Below, piece by piece: positions 41,205-54,843 of a stretch of 64,000 bases of DNA. Each line of letters opens with the position of its first letter. The stretch's first letter is position 1. The notes beneath the pieces were generated by a model that did no database searches, had not been told where the DNA came from, and saw only the letters and a program-made list of their open reading frames with translations. The position numbers and the translations under genes were made by a program. This DNA is from Blastococcus aggregatus (GTDB lineage: Bacteria; Actinomycetota; Actinomycetes; Mycobacteriales; Geodermatophilaceae), in assembly GCF_900221005.1 (NCBI RefSeq), contig NZ_OBQI01000003.1:620001-684000 (forward strand). Reading direction: 5' to 3'.

Positions 41205-43261
41205 GACGCCACCCGCCCGACCTCGGCGGTGCGGCCGGCACCGGACCGGGGGGTGCCCCGCTCCGCCGGGCCGGAGGGCGCCGTCGTCGTCTCGAGGGCG
41301 GGGTCGGCAGGGCCGGCCGCGCCACCGGGGTCGGCCACACCGGCCGGGTCGGCCGGCTCGGCGATCGCCGCCTGCACCGCCTCGGCCGTGCGCCGGCCGA
41401 TGCCCGGAACGGCCATCAGCTCCTCCACCGTGGCGGCCCGCAGCCGCTTGAGCGATCCGAACTCCTTCATGAGCGCCTTTCGCCGTGTCTCGCCGAGCCC
41501 CGGGACGTCGTCCAACAGGGAGACCAGCATGGTCGTGGACCGCTTCTGCCGGTGGTAGGTGATCGCGAACCGGTGCGCCTCGTCCCGCACCCGCTGCAGC
41601 AGGTAGAGCGCCTCGGAGGTGCGCGGCAGGATCACCGGGTCCGGGTCGCCCGGCAACCAGACCTCCTCCATCCGCTTGGCCAGCCCGCAGATCGCGACGT
41701 CGACCACGCCCAGCTCCTCGAGCGACCGGGCCGCGGCCGCGACCTGCGGAGCGCCACCGTCGACGACCAGGAGGTTCGGCGGGTAGGCGAACCGGCGCGG
41801 CCGCCCCTCCTCCGCCGCGACGCCCTGCTCGTCGCGGCGGTCCTGCTCGTCCTTCACGTGCCGGGCGAAGCGCCGGCGGACGACCTCGGCCATCGCCGCG
41901 GTGTCGTCGGTTCCGTTCGTGACGGAGAACCGGCGGTAGTCGGACTTCTTCGCCAGACCGTCCTCGAAGACCACCATGCTCGCCACCACGTTCGTCCCCT
42001 GCACATGGCTGACGTCGATGCACTCGATCCGCAGCGGCGCATCCGGCAGCTCCAGGGCCTCCTGCAGCTCGCTGAGCGCGAGCGAACGGGCGGTGAGGTC
42101 GCTGGAGCGCTTCACCCGGTGCCGGGCGAAGGACTCCTTCGCGTTCCGCTCGACGGTCTCCATCAGGCTGCGCTTGTCGCCGCGCTGCGGCACGCGGAGC
42201 GAGACCTTGCCGCCGCGGAGCTCCTCCAGCAGCTCGACGTAGACGTCGGCGTCGTCGGGGAGCTCGGGGACCAGCACCTCGCGGGGCACCGCCTCCCCCG
42301 CCTCACCGACCCCGGTCTGCTCGTCGACGCCGCCGTAGACCTGGAGGAGGAACTGCTCCACCAGCTGCCCGGTGGTGACCTCCTCGACCTTGTCCACGAT
42401 CCAGCCGCGCTGACCGCGGACCCTGCCACCGCGGACGTGGAAGACCTGCACGGCGGCCTCGAGCTCGTCCTGGGCGAAGGCCACGACGTCGGCGTCCGTG
42501 CCGTCCCCGAGGACGACGGCCTGCTTCTCCATCGCCCGGCGCAGCGCGCCGAGGTCGTCCCGCAGCCGCGCGGCCTTCTCGAACTCCAGGTTCTCCGACG
42601 CGGCGGCCATCTCGCGCTCGAGCCGCTTCATCATCTGCTCGGTGCGGCCGGCCATGAAGTCGCAGAAGTCGTCGACGATCCCGCGGTGCTCCTCGGCGCT
42701 GACCCGGCCCACGCAGGGCGCGGCGCACTTGCCGATGTAGCCGAGCAGGCAGGGCCGGCCGATCTGCCCGGCCCGCTTGAAGACGCCGTTGGAGCAGGTG
42801 CGGGCCGGGAAGACGCGGGTGAGGGTGTCGAGCGTCTCGCGGATGGCCCAGGCGTGGGCGTAGGGGCCGAAGTAGCGGACGCCCTTCTTCTTGGGCCCGC
42901 GCATGACCTGCAGCCGGGGGTACTCCTCGTTCAGCGTCACGGCCAGCGACGGATAGCTCTTGTCGTCGCGGTAGCGGACGTTGAAGCGGGGGTCGAACTC
43001 CTTGATCCAGTTGTACTCGAGCTGGAGGGCCTCGACCTCGGTGCCGACGACGGTCCACTCGACGCTCGACGCGGTCGTGACCATCTGCCGGGTGCGCGGG
43101 TGCAGGCCGGCGACGTCGGCGAAGTAGCTGTTCAACCGCTGGCGGAGGCTCTTGGCCTTGCCGACGTAGATGACCCGGCTGCCGACATCCCGGAACCGGT
43201 AGACCCCGGGGCTCTCCGGGATCGAGCCGACCGCAGGGCGGTACGTGGAGGGGTCGGCCAT
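41201..43261 (-). CDS. uvrC: excinuclease ABC subunit C
   Basis: A 686-aa nuclease: GIY-YIG domain at the N-terminus ([24 protein letters not shown]), a Cys-rich [15 protein letters not shown], a UvrB-interacting UVR region ([26 protein letters not shown]), the RNase H-like C-terminal nuclease ([21 protein letters not shown]), and helix-hairpin-helix motifs ([18 protein letters not shown]). About 55 Pro/Ala-rich residues form an extra tail. ATG at 43261 is six bases from a TAATCT -10 box, so the mRNA is probably leaderless. Confidence 0.97.
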   Translation of the reverse strand: MADPSTYRPAVGSIPESPGVYRFRDVGSRVIYVGKAKSLRQRLNSYFADVAGLHPRTRQMVTTASSVEWTVVGTEVEALQLEYNWIKEFDPRFNVRYRDDKSYPSLAVTLNEEYPRLQVMRGPKKKGVRYFGPYAHAWAIRETLDTLTRVFPARTCSNGVFKRAGQIGRPCLLGYIGKCAAPCVGRVSAEEHRGIVDDFCDFMAGRTEQMMKRLEREMAAASENLEFEKAARLRDDLGALRRAMEKQAVVLGDGTDADVVAFAQDELEAAVQVFHVRGGRVRGQRGWIVDKVEEVTTGQLVEQFLLQVYGGVDEQTGVGEAGEAVPREVLVPELPDDADVYVELLEELRGGKVSLRVPQRGDKRSLMETVERNAKESFARHRVKRSSDLTARSLALSELQEALELPDAPLRIECIDVSHVQGTNVVASMVVFEDGLAKKSDYRRFSVTNGTDDTAAMAEVVRRRFARHVKDEQDRRDEQGVAAEEGRPRRFAYPPNLLVVDGGAPQVAAAARSLEELGVVDVAICGLAKRMEEVWLPGDPDPVILPRTSEALYLLQRVRDEAHRFAITYHRQKRSTTMLVSLLDDVPGLGETRRKALMKEFGSLKRLRAATVEELMAVPGIGRRTAEAVQAAIAEPADPAGVADPGGAAGPADPALETTTAPSGPAERGTPRSGAGRTAEVGRVAS

Positions 43262-43267
43262 GCGACC

Positions 43268-43273
43268 AGATTA
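43268..43273 (-). promoter_or_regulatory. -10 box, leaderless start of uvrC
   Basis: Minus-strand TAATCT-N6-ATG with no Shine-Dalgarno. No GAAC-N4-GTTC SOS box is visible nearby. Confidence 0.55.
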
Positions 43274-43298
43274 GGTCGGAGGGGTGACACGCCGCCGA

Positions 43299-43313
43299 GG
43301 CCGGGGCCCGGCC
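43299..43313. other. short GC palindrome in the uvrC upstream gap
   Basis: GGCCGGG-G-CCCGGCC. The 1-nt centre makes a hairpin poor unless the stem frays; possibly a second transcription stop after the neighbouring terminator. Confidence 0.25.
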
Positions 43314-43349
43314 GCCCCACGCGTCACATCGAGGCCGGACAGCCGTCAG

Positions 43350-43374
43350 CCGGGGCCCGCTCGGCGGGCCCCGG
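43350..43374 (-). terminator. strong terminator hairpin after the small membrane-protein gene
   Basis: Perfect 11-bp arms CCGGGGCCCGC / GCGGGCCCCGG with a TCG loop, 25 nt past the stop at 43400. No T-run. Confidence 0.65.
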
Positions 43375-43399
43375 AACGGGGGTGTGGGTTCGGTCGGGG

Positions 43400-43729
43400 T
43401 CAGCCCGCCGGCTGCGAGCGGCGCACGGTGACGCCCCGCGGCACGCGGGCCGACGCGGCCCGGACCGCGGGGGCGGCCGAGCGCGCGACGCGGCGGACCA
43501 GCGACACGCCCGCCATCAGCGCGATCGGGACGGCGACGAAGTCGAAGGCGTCGGAGACGGCCCGCGTGGCCACGACGGCCAGCGAGACGCCGAGGATCGT
43601 GAGCAGCACGGCGACGGACAGGATGCTCGCCCCGGGGCCGCTCTTGCCCTGCCACGGCTGACCGCAGTGGCTCATGTCGGGGTCGCAGTCGGGCGTGAGC
43701 GCGCTCATCGCGGCCTCCTCGTGGGCCAT
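43400..43729 (-). CDS. small predicted membrane protein with CRP-like promoter
   Basis: A 109-aa protein I cannot name. After a polar N-terminus with two Cys (TPDCDPDMSHCGQPW), ILSVAVLLTILGVSLAVV and FDFVAVPIALMAGVSLV are two likely membrane segments, and the tail is basic. ATG at 43729 lacks a strong Shine-Dalgarno (TGAGGG nearby); a second ATG eight codons later follows GAGGAGG and may be the true start. It has its own promoter flanked by two CRP-type boxes and its own terminator, good evidence that it is a real, regulated single-gene unit. Confidence 0.65.
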   Translation of the reverse strand: MAHEEAAMSALTPDCDPDMSHCGQPWQGKSGPGASILSVAVLLTILGVSLAVVATRAVSDAFDFVAVPIALMAGVSLVRRVARSAAPAVRAASARVPRGVTVRRSQPAG

Positions 43730-43740
43730 GGGCGGCCCTC

Positions 43741-43756
43741 AGTGACATCAGTCACA
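43741..43756. promoter_or_regulatory. CRP/GlxR-like box 1
   Basis: AGTGA-CATCAG-TCACA, one mismatch from TGTGA-N6-TCACA. It overlaps the predicted transcription start of the 109-aa membrane protein gene. Confidence 0.6.
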
Positions 43757-43759
43757 CGG

Positions 43760-43789
43760 AGGATAGACCCGGAGTGACCACGATCACAA
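43760..43789 (-). promoter_or_regulatory. promoter of the 109-aa membrane protein gene
   Basis: Minus-strand TTGTGA (43789-43784), 18-base spacer, TATCCT (43765-43760). Both hexamers are good for an actinobacterial vegetative promoter. Confidence 0.6.
43773..43788. promoter_or_regulatory. CRP/GlxR-like box 2
   Basis: AGTGA-CCACGA-TCACA, the same half-sites as box 1, centre-to-centre 32 bp (three helical turns). It covers the -35 hexamer, so repression is the expected outcome of binding. Confidence 0.6.
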
Positions 43790-43833
43790 GCGCACGGGCC
43801 CGGCTCGCCGGAGCGGCGTCTTGACGGCGAGGA

Positions 43834-43850
43834 CCGGGCGTCCGGCCCGG
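43834..43850 (-). terminator. hairpin after the SDR gene
   Basis: CCGGGC / GCCCGG, perfect 6-bp arms with a 5-nt loop, 10 nt past the SDR stop. Confidence 0.5.
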
Positions 43851-43860
43851 CGGCACCGGG

Positions 43861-44595
43861 TCAGAGCACGAGACCGAGCCCGCCGTCGACGAGCAGGGTC
43901 TGGCCGGTGGCGTAGCGGGTGCCGATGAGCCCGACGCAGGCGTCGGCGATGTCGCCGGGCGTGGCGACCCGCTCCAGGGGAGCCATCGCCGTCACGCCCT
44001 CCTTGATCTGGTCCCAGGTCTCGGTCCACGGCGTCGCGACGAGACCCGGGGCCACCGCGTTGACCCGCACCCGGCCGCCGGCGTGCTTGGCGAGGAGCGT
44101 CGTCAGGTGGTCGACGGCGGCCTTCGACACGGCGTAGGGCAGCGAGCTGCCGGTCTGGCGGATGCCCGCGATCGAGGTGATGTTGATGATCCAGCCGTCC
44201 TCGGCGGCCCGGAGCAGCGGGAGCGCGGCCTGCGACACGAGGAAGGTCCCCACGACGTTGACGCCCAGCACGCGGTTCCAGTGGTCGACCGTGACGCCCT
44301 CGATGTCCGCGAGCGGGACGTCGGCGGTGACGGCGGCGTTGTTGACCAGCCCGTCGAGCCGGCCCCAGCGGTCCTGGGCCGCCGCCACCAGCCCGTGCGC
44401 CGTGCCGGGGTCGGAGATGTCCCCCTGCACGTAGCAGGACTCCCCCAGCTCGCCGGCCAGCCGCTCCCCGGCCTCGACGGAGGAGGCGGAGTTGACGACG
44501 ATGCGCGCGCCCGCGGCCGCCAGCCTGCGCGCGACGGCTTCGCCGATGCCGCTGCTCGAGCCGGTGACGATGACGACGTGGTCGGTGAGGTCCAT
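43861..44595 (-). CDS. SDR-family NAD(P)-dependent oxidoreductase
   Basis: A 244-aa classical short-chain dehydrogenase: TGSSSGIG cofactor loop at 11-18, NNAA, catalytic Ser-Tyr-Lys in NITSIAGIRQTG and YAVSKAA, and APGLVATP after it. NSASSVEAGER at the end of strand 2 suggests NADP preference. The substrate is unknown. ATG at 44595 lacks a Shine-Dalgarno and has CAGACT six bases upstream, so leaderless initiation is possible. It follows uvrA by 96 nt. Confidence 0.92.
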   Translation of the reverse strand: MDLTDHVVIVTGSSSGIGEAVARRLAAAGARIVVNSASSVEAGERLAGELGESCYVQGDISDPGTAHGLVAAAQDRWGRLDGLVNNAAVTADVPLADIEGVTVDHWNRVLGVNVVGTFLVSQAALPLLRAAEDGWIINITSIAGIRQTGSSLPYAVSKAAVDHLTTLLAKHAGGRVRVNAVAPGLVATPWTETWDQIKEGVTAMAPLERVATPGDIADACVGLIGTRYATGQTLLVDGGLGLVL

Positions 44596-44652
44596 GCGCG
44601 CAGTCTGTCGCGCCCGGCACCGACGGGGGAACGGGGCCCGTGACGCGACGGG

Positions 44653-44678
44653 GCCCGCCCCCGGGTGCGGGAGCGGGC
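44653..44678 (-). terminator. hairpin after uvrA
   Basis: GCCCGC / GCGGGC arms with an inner CCC/GGG stem. A 12-bp palindrome (GCCGTCGACGGC, 44679-44690) lies between it and the uvrA stop and may add to termination. Confidence 0.5.
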
Positions 44679-44691
44679 GCCGTCGACGGCC

Positions 44692-47583
<2,892 letters not shown>

Positions 47584-47713
47584 GTGATCCCTGTCGGTCG
47601 CTGGTGGATGTCGCGGGTGCTGGTGCTGCTGCGGCCGCACCGGAGGGCGCCGCGGAACTGCTGGGTGCAACGCCCGTGCCGGTCGTGGTCGTCCGCTTCC
47701 GCGGTGTGACCTG

Positions 47714-47727
47714 CGCCCGTCCGGGCG
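47714..47727 (-). terminator. hairpin after the amidase gene
   Basis: CGCCCG / CGGGCG with a 2-nt centre, 7 nt past the amidase stop. A short stem with an unfavourable loop; tentative. Confidence 0.35.
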
Positions 47728-47734
47728 AGCGGGC

Positions 47735-49249
47735 TCAGGTCGCGGTGGTCGCCTGATCCGGAGAGTCGGGGACGGGCACGGTCGGGTCGAAGACGGGCGC
47801 GTAGCGGCGCCACGGGAGCCGGCGTTCCAGCTCTCCGGCCAGCCAGAGTAGTCGTCCCTCGGCCCCCGGGGGGCCGACGAACTGGACGGCCACGGGCGGT
47901 CCGTCGGGGCGGCTGCCGCCCGGGAACACCGCGGCCGGGAGGCCTGCCAGGTTCCAGGCCGCCGTCCACGGCGCCCAGCGCGCGTTGGCGGTGATGTTGG
48001 CCAGGAACGACCGCTCGTGCCACGGCCGGGCGGCCAGCGGCGGGCCCGTCGTCACCGGGGTGAGCAGCAGGTCGACGTCGCCGAAGAACTCCACCATCCG
48101 CTGGCGGAAGCGCTCCTGGGTGCGTGGTCGCACCAGGCCGAGCCGGCGGACGATCCGGCCCAGACGGGCGTGGCTGCGACTGCGGGGCTGGAGCTCGTGC
48201 CGGTCGATGCCCAGGAACTCGGCGTCGTCCTCGGCCCCGGCCATCCAGCGGACCAGCGCCCCCGCCGCGGCGCCCGGGGTGATCGGCGGGTCGCGGCGGA
48301 CGACGGTGTGCCCGGCGCCCTCGAGCTCGGCGACCACGGCGTCGACCACCGCGCGGGTGGCGGCGTCGGCCCCGACCCCGGGCACCGGGGAGCGCGTGCT
48401 GACGGCGATGCGCAGCGGCCGCTCGGGGGCGGGCTGCGGCGCGGGCGTCTCCCCCGCCAGGACGGCGTGCGCGAGCGCGAGGTCGGCCACCGTCGTCGCC
48501 AGGGCGCCGTTGACGGCCATGCCCGACCAGTCGTCCGCGCCGATGCCGCCGGGGACGACGCCGCTGCCGGGCTTCAGCGTGACCAGCCCGCAGGCGGCCG
48601 CCGGCAGCCGGAGCGACCCCATGCCGTCGTTGCCGTGGGCGATCGGCACCGAACCCGAGGCGACGGCGGCGGCGCTGCCCCCGGAGCTGCCGGCCGGCGA
48701 GAGCGCGGTGTCCCAGGGGTTGCGGCTGACCGTGCCCGGCCCGTCGGTGGCGGCGTAGAGGCAGAGCTCCGGCGCGCGCGTGATGCCGACGACCACGGCG
48801 CCGGCCTTGCGCAGCCGGGTGACCACCGGGTGGTCCTTGCGCTCCGGCTCGCCGTGGCGGGCCGGGGAGCCGTCGGTGCAGACCTCCCCCGCGACCGCGA
48901 CGTTGTCCTTGATCGCGACCGGGACACCGGCCAGCGGCAGCGCGAAGCGGGTGAGGCTGGCGTCGACCGCCGCGGCCTCGGCCAGGGCGGCGTCCCGCCG
49001 GACGACGCGGAAGGCCCCGATCCGGGCGTCGACGGCCGCGATGTGGTCGAGGTGGGCGCGGACCACGTCCACGGCGGTGATCTCCCCCGACCGCACGCGG
49101 GCGGCGATCTCCGCCGCGGTCAGGCCGACCAGGGACGGGTCGCTGGGCGTGCCCTCGGGATCCGCCGCCCAGGGAACGGGACGGCCCGTGCTCCCGTCAC
49201 CGGCCCGCAACTCGATCGGGGGCAGGCCGAGACCTCCGCTAGCGTCCAT
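47735..49249 (-). CDS. amidase signature (AS) family hydrolase
   Basis: A 504-aa amidase. [16 protein letters not shown] holds the catalytic Lys, [15 protein letters not shown] the cis-Ser, and [16 protein letters not shown] the region of the nucleophile Ser (normally G-D-x-G-G-S-I-R-x-P, here with Met for one Gly and Leu for Ile). It is most like amide hydrolases rather than GatA, since gatCB are absent. The open frame extends past the divergent start, but ATG at 49249 lies six bases after a TACGGT -10 box and is preferred. Confidence 0.9.
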   Translation of the reverse strand: MDASGGLGLPPIELRAGDGSTGRPVPWAADPEGTPSDPSLVGLTAAEIAARVRSGEITAVDVVRAHLDHIAAVDARIGAFRVVRRDAALAEAAAVDASLTRFALPLAGVPVAIKDNVAVAGEVCTDGSPARHGEPERKDHPVVTRLRKAGAVVVGITRAPELCLYAATDGPGTVSRNPWDTALSPAGSSGGSAAAVASGSVPIAHGNDGMGSLRLPAAACGLVTLKPGSGVVPGGIGADDWSGMAVNGALATTVADLALAHAVLAGETPAPQPAPERPLRIAVSTRSPVPGVGADAATRAVVDAVVAELEGAGHTVVRRDPPITPGAAAGALVRWMAGAEDDAEFLGIDRHELQPRSRSHARLGRIVRRLGLVRPRTQERFRQRMVEFFGDVDLLLTPVTTGPPLAARPWHERSFLANITANARWAPWTAAWNLAGLPAAVFPGGSRPDGPPVAVQFVGPPGAEGRLLWLAGELERRLPWRRYAPVFDPTVPVPDSPDQATTAT

Positions 49250-49255
49250 GCCTGG

Positions 49256-49261
49256 ACCGTA
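49256..49261 (-). promoter_or_regulatory. -10 box, leaderless start of the amidase gene
   Basis: Minus-strand TACGGT-N6-ATG without a Shine-Dalgarno; it shares the 49-nt divergent gap with the metallo-hydrolase gene. Confidence 0.55.
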
Positions 49262-49298
49262 ACGGCGGACGCCGACAGTTTTCGAACGGAGGCCGGAG

Positions 49299-49961
49299 AT
49301 GAGCTCGTACACCGGGAACGTCGAGGTCGGTGGAGCGCCGGACGTCCGGGAGCTGCCCGGGCTGACGATCAGCAAGCTGGCGGTCAGCGAGATGGCGAAC
49401 AACGCCTACCTGCTGCGCTGCACCGCGACCGGGGAGGCGCTGCTCATCGACGCGGCTGCCGAGCCGGAGGCGCTGCTGGCGCTCGTCGGCGACGCCCCGC
49501 TGCGCACCGTCGTCACCACGCACGGGCACTGGGACCACCACCGCGCTCTCCCCCAGGTCGTCGAGGCGACCGGCGCGGTGACGGTCGCCCACCCGGCCGA
49601 CGCCGCCGACCTGCCGGTGCCGGTGCAGCGCCCGATCGAGCACGGCGACACCGTCGCCGTCGGCGAGCAGTCGCTGGAGGTCGTCCACCTCCGCGGGCAC
49701 ACCCCCGGCAGCATCGCGCTGGTCTGGCGCGGGGCCGGCGACGCGGGCACCCACGTCTTCACCGGCGACAGCCTGTTCCCCGGCGGCGTCGGAAACACCC
49801 AGCAGGACGCCGCCCGGTTCACCAGCCTGATCGACGACGTCGAGCAGCGGCTGTTCGGCGCGCTGCCCGACGAGACGTGGGTCTACCCCGGCCACGGCGG
49901 CGACACGACGCTGGGCGCCGAGCGCCCGTCCCTCCCGGAGTGGCGCGCCCGCGGCTGGTGA
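49299..49961 (+). CDS. metallo-beta-lactamase-fold hydrolase (glyoxalase II-like)
   Basis: A 220-aa protein. TTHGHWDHHRAL is the HxHxDH metal site, HLRGHTPGS the third ligand region, FTGDSLFPGGVG the bridging Asp, and YPGHGGDTT the last His. This set fits glyoxalase II-like thioester hydrolases more than beta-lactamases. Substrate unknown. ATG at 49299 has GGAGG six bases upstream. It converges with the 99-aa gene, stops 9 nt apart. Confidence 0.9.
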   Translation: MSSYTGNVEVGGAPDVRELPGLTISKLAVSEMANNAYLLRCTATGEALLIDAAAEPEALLALVGDAPLRTVVTTHGHWDHHRALPQVVEATGAVTVAHPADAADLPVPVQRPIEHGDTVAVGEQSLEVVHLRGHTPGSIALVWRGAGDAGTHVFTGDSLFPGGVGNTQQDAARFTSLIDDVEQRLFGALPDETWVYPGHGGDTTLGAERPSLPEWRARGW

Positions 49962-49970
49962 GCCGGCCCG

Positions 49971-50270
49971 TCAGACCCCGGCGACCTCGTCGTCCTCGTC
50001 GAAGGCGGCGGCCAGCTCGTCAGGGGTGCCGGGCAGGTAGAGCGGCAGGATCGACACGTTCCAGCCGGGACGGCGCTGGTCCACGCCGACCGCCAGATCC
50101 CAGGCGGCGCGGGCGGTCAGCGGGCCGAAGCAGCCCTCGTCGCCGTCCTCTCCGACCGTCACCTCCACCAGCCACTGGTCGGAGAGGTCCGCGGCGAGCT
50201 CGGCGAAGTCGGGCAGCGCCTCCTCGTCGGGTTCGGGTGCATCCGCCAGGACGGGATAGATGAGCGCCAT
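49971..50270 (-). CDS. uncharacterised acidic 99-aa protein
   Basis: I do not recognise it. Acidic, soluble, without membrane segments: MALIYPVLADAPEPDEEALPDF, then DQWLVEVTVGEDGDEGCFGPL, and a Glu/Asp-rich end. Codon usage matches its neighbours. TACGGT lies five bases before the ATG, slightly too close for a standard leaderless start; no Shine-Dalgarno otherwise. Confidence 0.65.
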   Translation of the reverse strand: MALIYPVLADAPEPDEEALPDFAELAADLSDQWLVEVTVGEDGDEGCFGPLTARAAWDLAVGVDQRRPGWNVSILPLYLPGTPDELAAAFDEDDEVAGV

Positions 50271-50307
50271 GCCTCACCGTAGAGGGGTGGCGTCCGGGAG
50301 CGGCGCG

Positions 50308-52314
<2,007 letters not shown>

Positions 52315-52322
52315 GGGAATCG

Positions 52323-52328
52323 ACGCTA
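52323..52328 (-). promoter_or_regulatory. -10 box, leaderless start of the S9 peptidase gene
   Basis: Minus-strand TAGCGT-N8-ATG; the intervening bases contain no Shine-Dalgarno. Confidence 0.5.
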
Positions 52329-52366
52329 GTCGGTGGCCGTGCCGGCCCGTTCCGGGCCCGCGAGGC

Positions 52367-53689
52367 TCAGGTCGGGACCGGCCGGGCGCGGAGGGTGCTC
52401 ACCAGCGCCAGGCTGCCGAGCAGGGGCAGCAGCGCGAGCAGCAGCAGGCTCCGGTCGATCCCGAGCACCTCCCCGGCCCCGCCGACGACGGCGGAGCCCA
52501 CGCCCCCGCCGACGAGGAACACGAGCGTGGCGATGCCCAGGGCCACCCCGCGGACGTCGGGCGGGACGGCGTCGCCCACGGCCGCCATGAGGGCCGGCTG
52601 GCCCAGCCCGAAGGCGAGCGTCACGAGGATCACCGCCGTGACGAGGACGGCCGCCGAGCCGAGCGCCGCGCCCAGCGCGGCGACGGCCAGCGCGACCGCC
52701 GCGGTCGCGTCCGAGGTGACCAGCGAGCGGCCCGGCCCGAGACGCGCCAGCAGCGGACCGGCGAGGCGCGGGGCGAGGAAACCGGTGAGCGCGCTGGGCA
52801 CCAGTGCCAGCCCCACCTGCAGCGGTGTCCACCCGCGTGCGGCGAGGACCGCCGGCACGGCGATGAGCAGGGCGAACCAGGCCGCCGGCACCGCCGACGC
52901 GGCCAGTGCGCTGCGGACGACGACGGGCTCCCGGATCACCGTGCGCGGCAGGAAGCCCTCCGGCCGCCGCCGTACCCGCGCCGCGACTGCCGGGACGCCG
53001 AGCCCCAGCAGCAGGGCGCCCGCCGTCGCCACCGCGACCCCCGACGCCGGCGACTGCACGAGGAGCACCAGCCCCGCCGCCGTCGCGGCCACGAGCACCG
53101 CGCCGAGGACGTCGAGCCGGGCACCGGTCCCCTGGGTGGGCAGCGCCCGCCACAGCGCGGGGATCACCAGCAGGCCGAGGGCGGGGAGCGCCACGACGGC
53201 CCGCCAGCCGGCGAGGTCCGCGACCAGGCCGCCCGCGAGCGGGCCCAGGGCGCTCACGGCGGCGGCCGTGCCGGCCACCTTCCCGAGCGCGGTCGTCCGG
53301 ACGGCGCCGTCGTAGCGGGCGCTGACGATGGCCATGCCGAGGACCGGCACCGCGGCCGCGCCCATGCCCTGCAGCAGCCGGGCGGCCAGCAGCACCTCGA
53401 TGCTGGGCGCGAAGCAGCCGAGGACGGCGCTGCCGGCCATGAGGCCGATGCCGACCAGCAGGGGCAACCGGATGCCGGCGAGGTCGGCGGCCCGCCCGTA
53501 GACCGCGGTCGCCACCGCCAGCATGAGGGCGTAGAGGCTGATGACCCAGGAGACCCCGCCGGTGGTGAGGTCGAGGTCGGCGGCGATGGCCGGCAGCGTG
53601 ACCGCCACGGCCGCGCTGCCCATCCCGGCGAGACCGAAGAGCAGACCGACGAGTCCGGCGACGCGGCCGGCGTCCGTCGATTCACCCAC
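52367..53689 (-). CDS. MFS transporter (DHA2-like drug exporter type)
   Basis: A 440-aa membrane protein, about 12-14 helices. ADLDLTTGGVSWVISLYALMLA and RLLQGMGAAAVPVLGMAIV (motif with Arg-Leu-x-Gln-Gly-x-Gly) are typical of the QacA/EmrB group. GTG at 53689 has GGGGG six bases upstream. It follows the first TerC gene by 45 nt and may belong to that transcript. The substrate is unknown; metal or drug export is only a guess from context. Confidence 0.9.
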   Translation of the reverse strand: MGESTDAGRVAGLVGLLFGLAGMGSAAVAVTLPAIAADLDLTTGGVSWVISLYALMLAVATAVYGRAADLAGIRLPLLVGIGLMAGSAVLGCFAPSIEVLLAARLLQGMGAAAVPVLGMAIVSARYDGAVRTTALGKVAGTAAAVSALGPLAGGLVADLAGWRAVVALPALGLLVIPALWRALPTQGTGARLDVLGAVLVAATAAGLVLLVQSPASGVAVATAGALLLGLGVPAVAARVRRRPEGFLPRTVIREPVVVRSALAASAVPAAWFALLIAVPAVLAARGWTPLQVGLALVPSALTGFLAPRLAGPLLARLGPGRSLVTSDATAAVALAVAALGAALGSAAVLVTAVILVTLAFGLGQPALMAAVGDAVPPDVRGVALGIATLVFLVGGGVGSAVVGGAGEVLGIDRSLLLLALLPLLGSLALVSTLRARPVPT

Positions 53690-53734
53690 GAACAGCCCCC
53701 AACCCGCCGGGGCCGGGGTCTGTTCCGCAGGCGA

Positions 53735-54829
53735 CTAGCGCGGGTTGCGCGTCTCGCCCTTTTCCTCGGCGAGGCGGGCCTCCGCCTTGGCGGCGGCCTC
53801 CGGCCCACCGGTGGCCACCGACCGCGCCGTCTCGGTGTCGACGTCCGGCGCCCCCGGGGTGGCGATCTGGCCGCGCGTCTTGAGCAGGCTGGCGACCGTG
53901 GCGATGAGCAGGACGCCCAGGATGATCGAGAGCGACAGCCAGATCGGGATCTCCGGGATGCTGTCGATCGGCTCCCGCTCGCTCGCGAAGGGCAACTGGT
54001 TCTCGTGCACCGCCTCCAGGATCAGCTTCACGCCGATGAAGGCCAGGATCACCGCCAGGCCGAGCGAGAGGTACACCAGCCGCTTGAGCAGACCGCCGAG
54101 CAGGAAGTACAGCTGGCGCAGGCCCATGAGGGCGAAGACGTTGGCCGTGAAGACGATGAACGGCTCGCGGGTCAGACCGAAGATCGCCGGGATGCTGTCC
54201 AGCGCGAAGATCAGGTCCGTCGTGCCGAGCGCCAGGATGACCACGATCATCGGCGTCCACATCTTCTTGCCGTTCTCGCTCACCCGGATCTTGGCGCCGT
54301 GGTAGTCCTGCGTGATCGGCAGGACCTTCCGCATCCGCCGGATGAACGCGTTCTCCTCGTAGTCCTCGTCGTCGTCGCGGTGCCGGACGAGGTTGAACGC
54401 CGTGTAGATCAGGAAGACGCCGAAGATGTAGAAGACCCACACGAACCGCTCGATCACCACGGCGCCGAGCAGGATGAAGATCCCGCGCAGGACGAGCGCG
54501 ATGATGATGCCGATCATCAGCGCTTCCTGCTGGAACTTCCGCGGCACCTGGAAGCGGGCCATGATGATCACGAAGACGAAGAGGTTGTCGACCGAGAGCG
54601 AGTACTCGGTGAGCCAGCCCGCGTAGAACTCCGTCGCGTACGTGCCGTTGGTGAACGCCAGCATCAGCAGGCCGAAGACCAGCGCCAGGCTGATGTAGAA
54701 GCTGACCCAGAGACTGGCCTCCTTGATGGAGGGCTCGTGGGGGCGACGGGCGACGATGGCGAGGTCCGCGAGCAGCAGGACGGTGAGTCCCACGAACGTC
54801 GCGACCTCGAACCAGACGGGGAGCTCCAC
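53735..54829 (-). CDS. TerC-family membrane protein (second in the cluster)
   Basis: A 364-aa protein with the TerC landmarks: FNLVRHRDDDED loop, LIFALDSIPAIFGLTREPFIVFTANVFALMGLRQLYFLL, and LSVDNLFVFVIIMARFQVP near the third helix, where conserved Asp/Asn residues lie. About eight or nine membrane helices; the tail is charged. TerC proteins export Mn2+ or load Mn2+ onto secreted proteins in some bacteria. GTG at 54829 lies eight bases after TAGAGT; no Shine-Dalgarno, so it probably has its own leaderless transcript. Confidence 0.93.
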   Translation of the reverse strand: MELPVWFEVATFVGLTVLLLADLAIVARRPHEPSIKEASLWVSFYISLALVFGLLMLAFTNGTYATEFYAGWLTEYSLSVDNLFVFVIIMARFQVPRKFQQEALMIGIIIALVLRGIFILLGAVVIERFVWVFYIFGVFLIYTAFNLVRHRDDDEDYEENAFIRRMRKVLPITQDYHGAKIRVSENGKKMWTPMIVVILALGTTDLIFALDSIPAIFGLTREPFIVFTANVFALMGLRQLYFLLGGLLKRLVYLSLGLAVILAFIGVKLILEAVHENQLPFASEREPIDSIPEIPIWLSLSIILGVLLIATVASLLKTRGQIATPGAPDVDTETARSVATGGPEAAAKAEARLAEEKGETRNPR

Positions 54830-54837
54830 GGGGCCAG

Positions 54838-54843
54838 ACTCTA
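54838..54843 (-). promoter_or_regulatory. -10 box of terC (second copy), overlapping the upstream stop codon
   Basis: Minus-strand TAGAGT-N8-GTG. Its first three bases are the TAG stop of the winged-helix gene. Confidence 0.5.

Noticed and set aside
47584-47734. Search for an SOS (LexA) box upstream of uvrA
   Set aside because: No GAAC-N4-GTTC or close variant was found here, nor upstream of uvrB or uvrC.
50271-50281. Leaderless start for the 99-aa gene
   Set aside because: TACGGT is only five bases before the ATG, closer than the other cases, so the start codon would probably be lost from the transcript.
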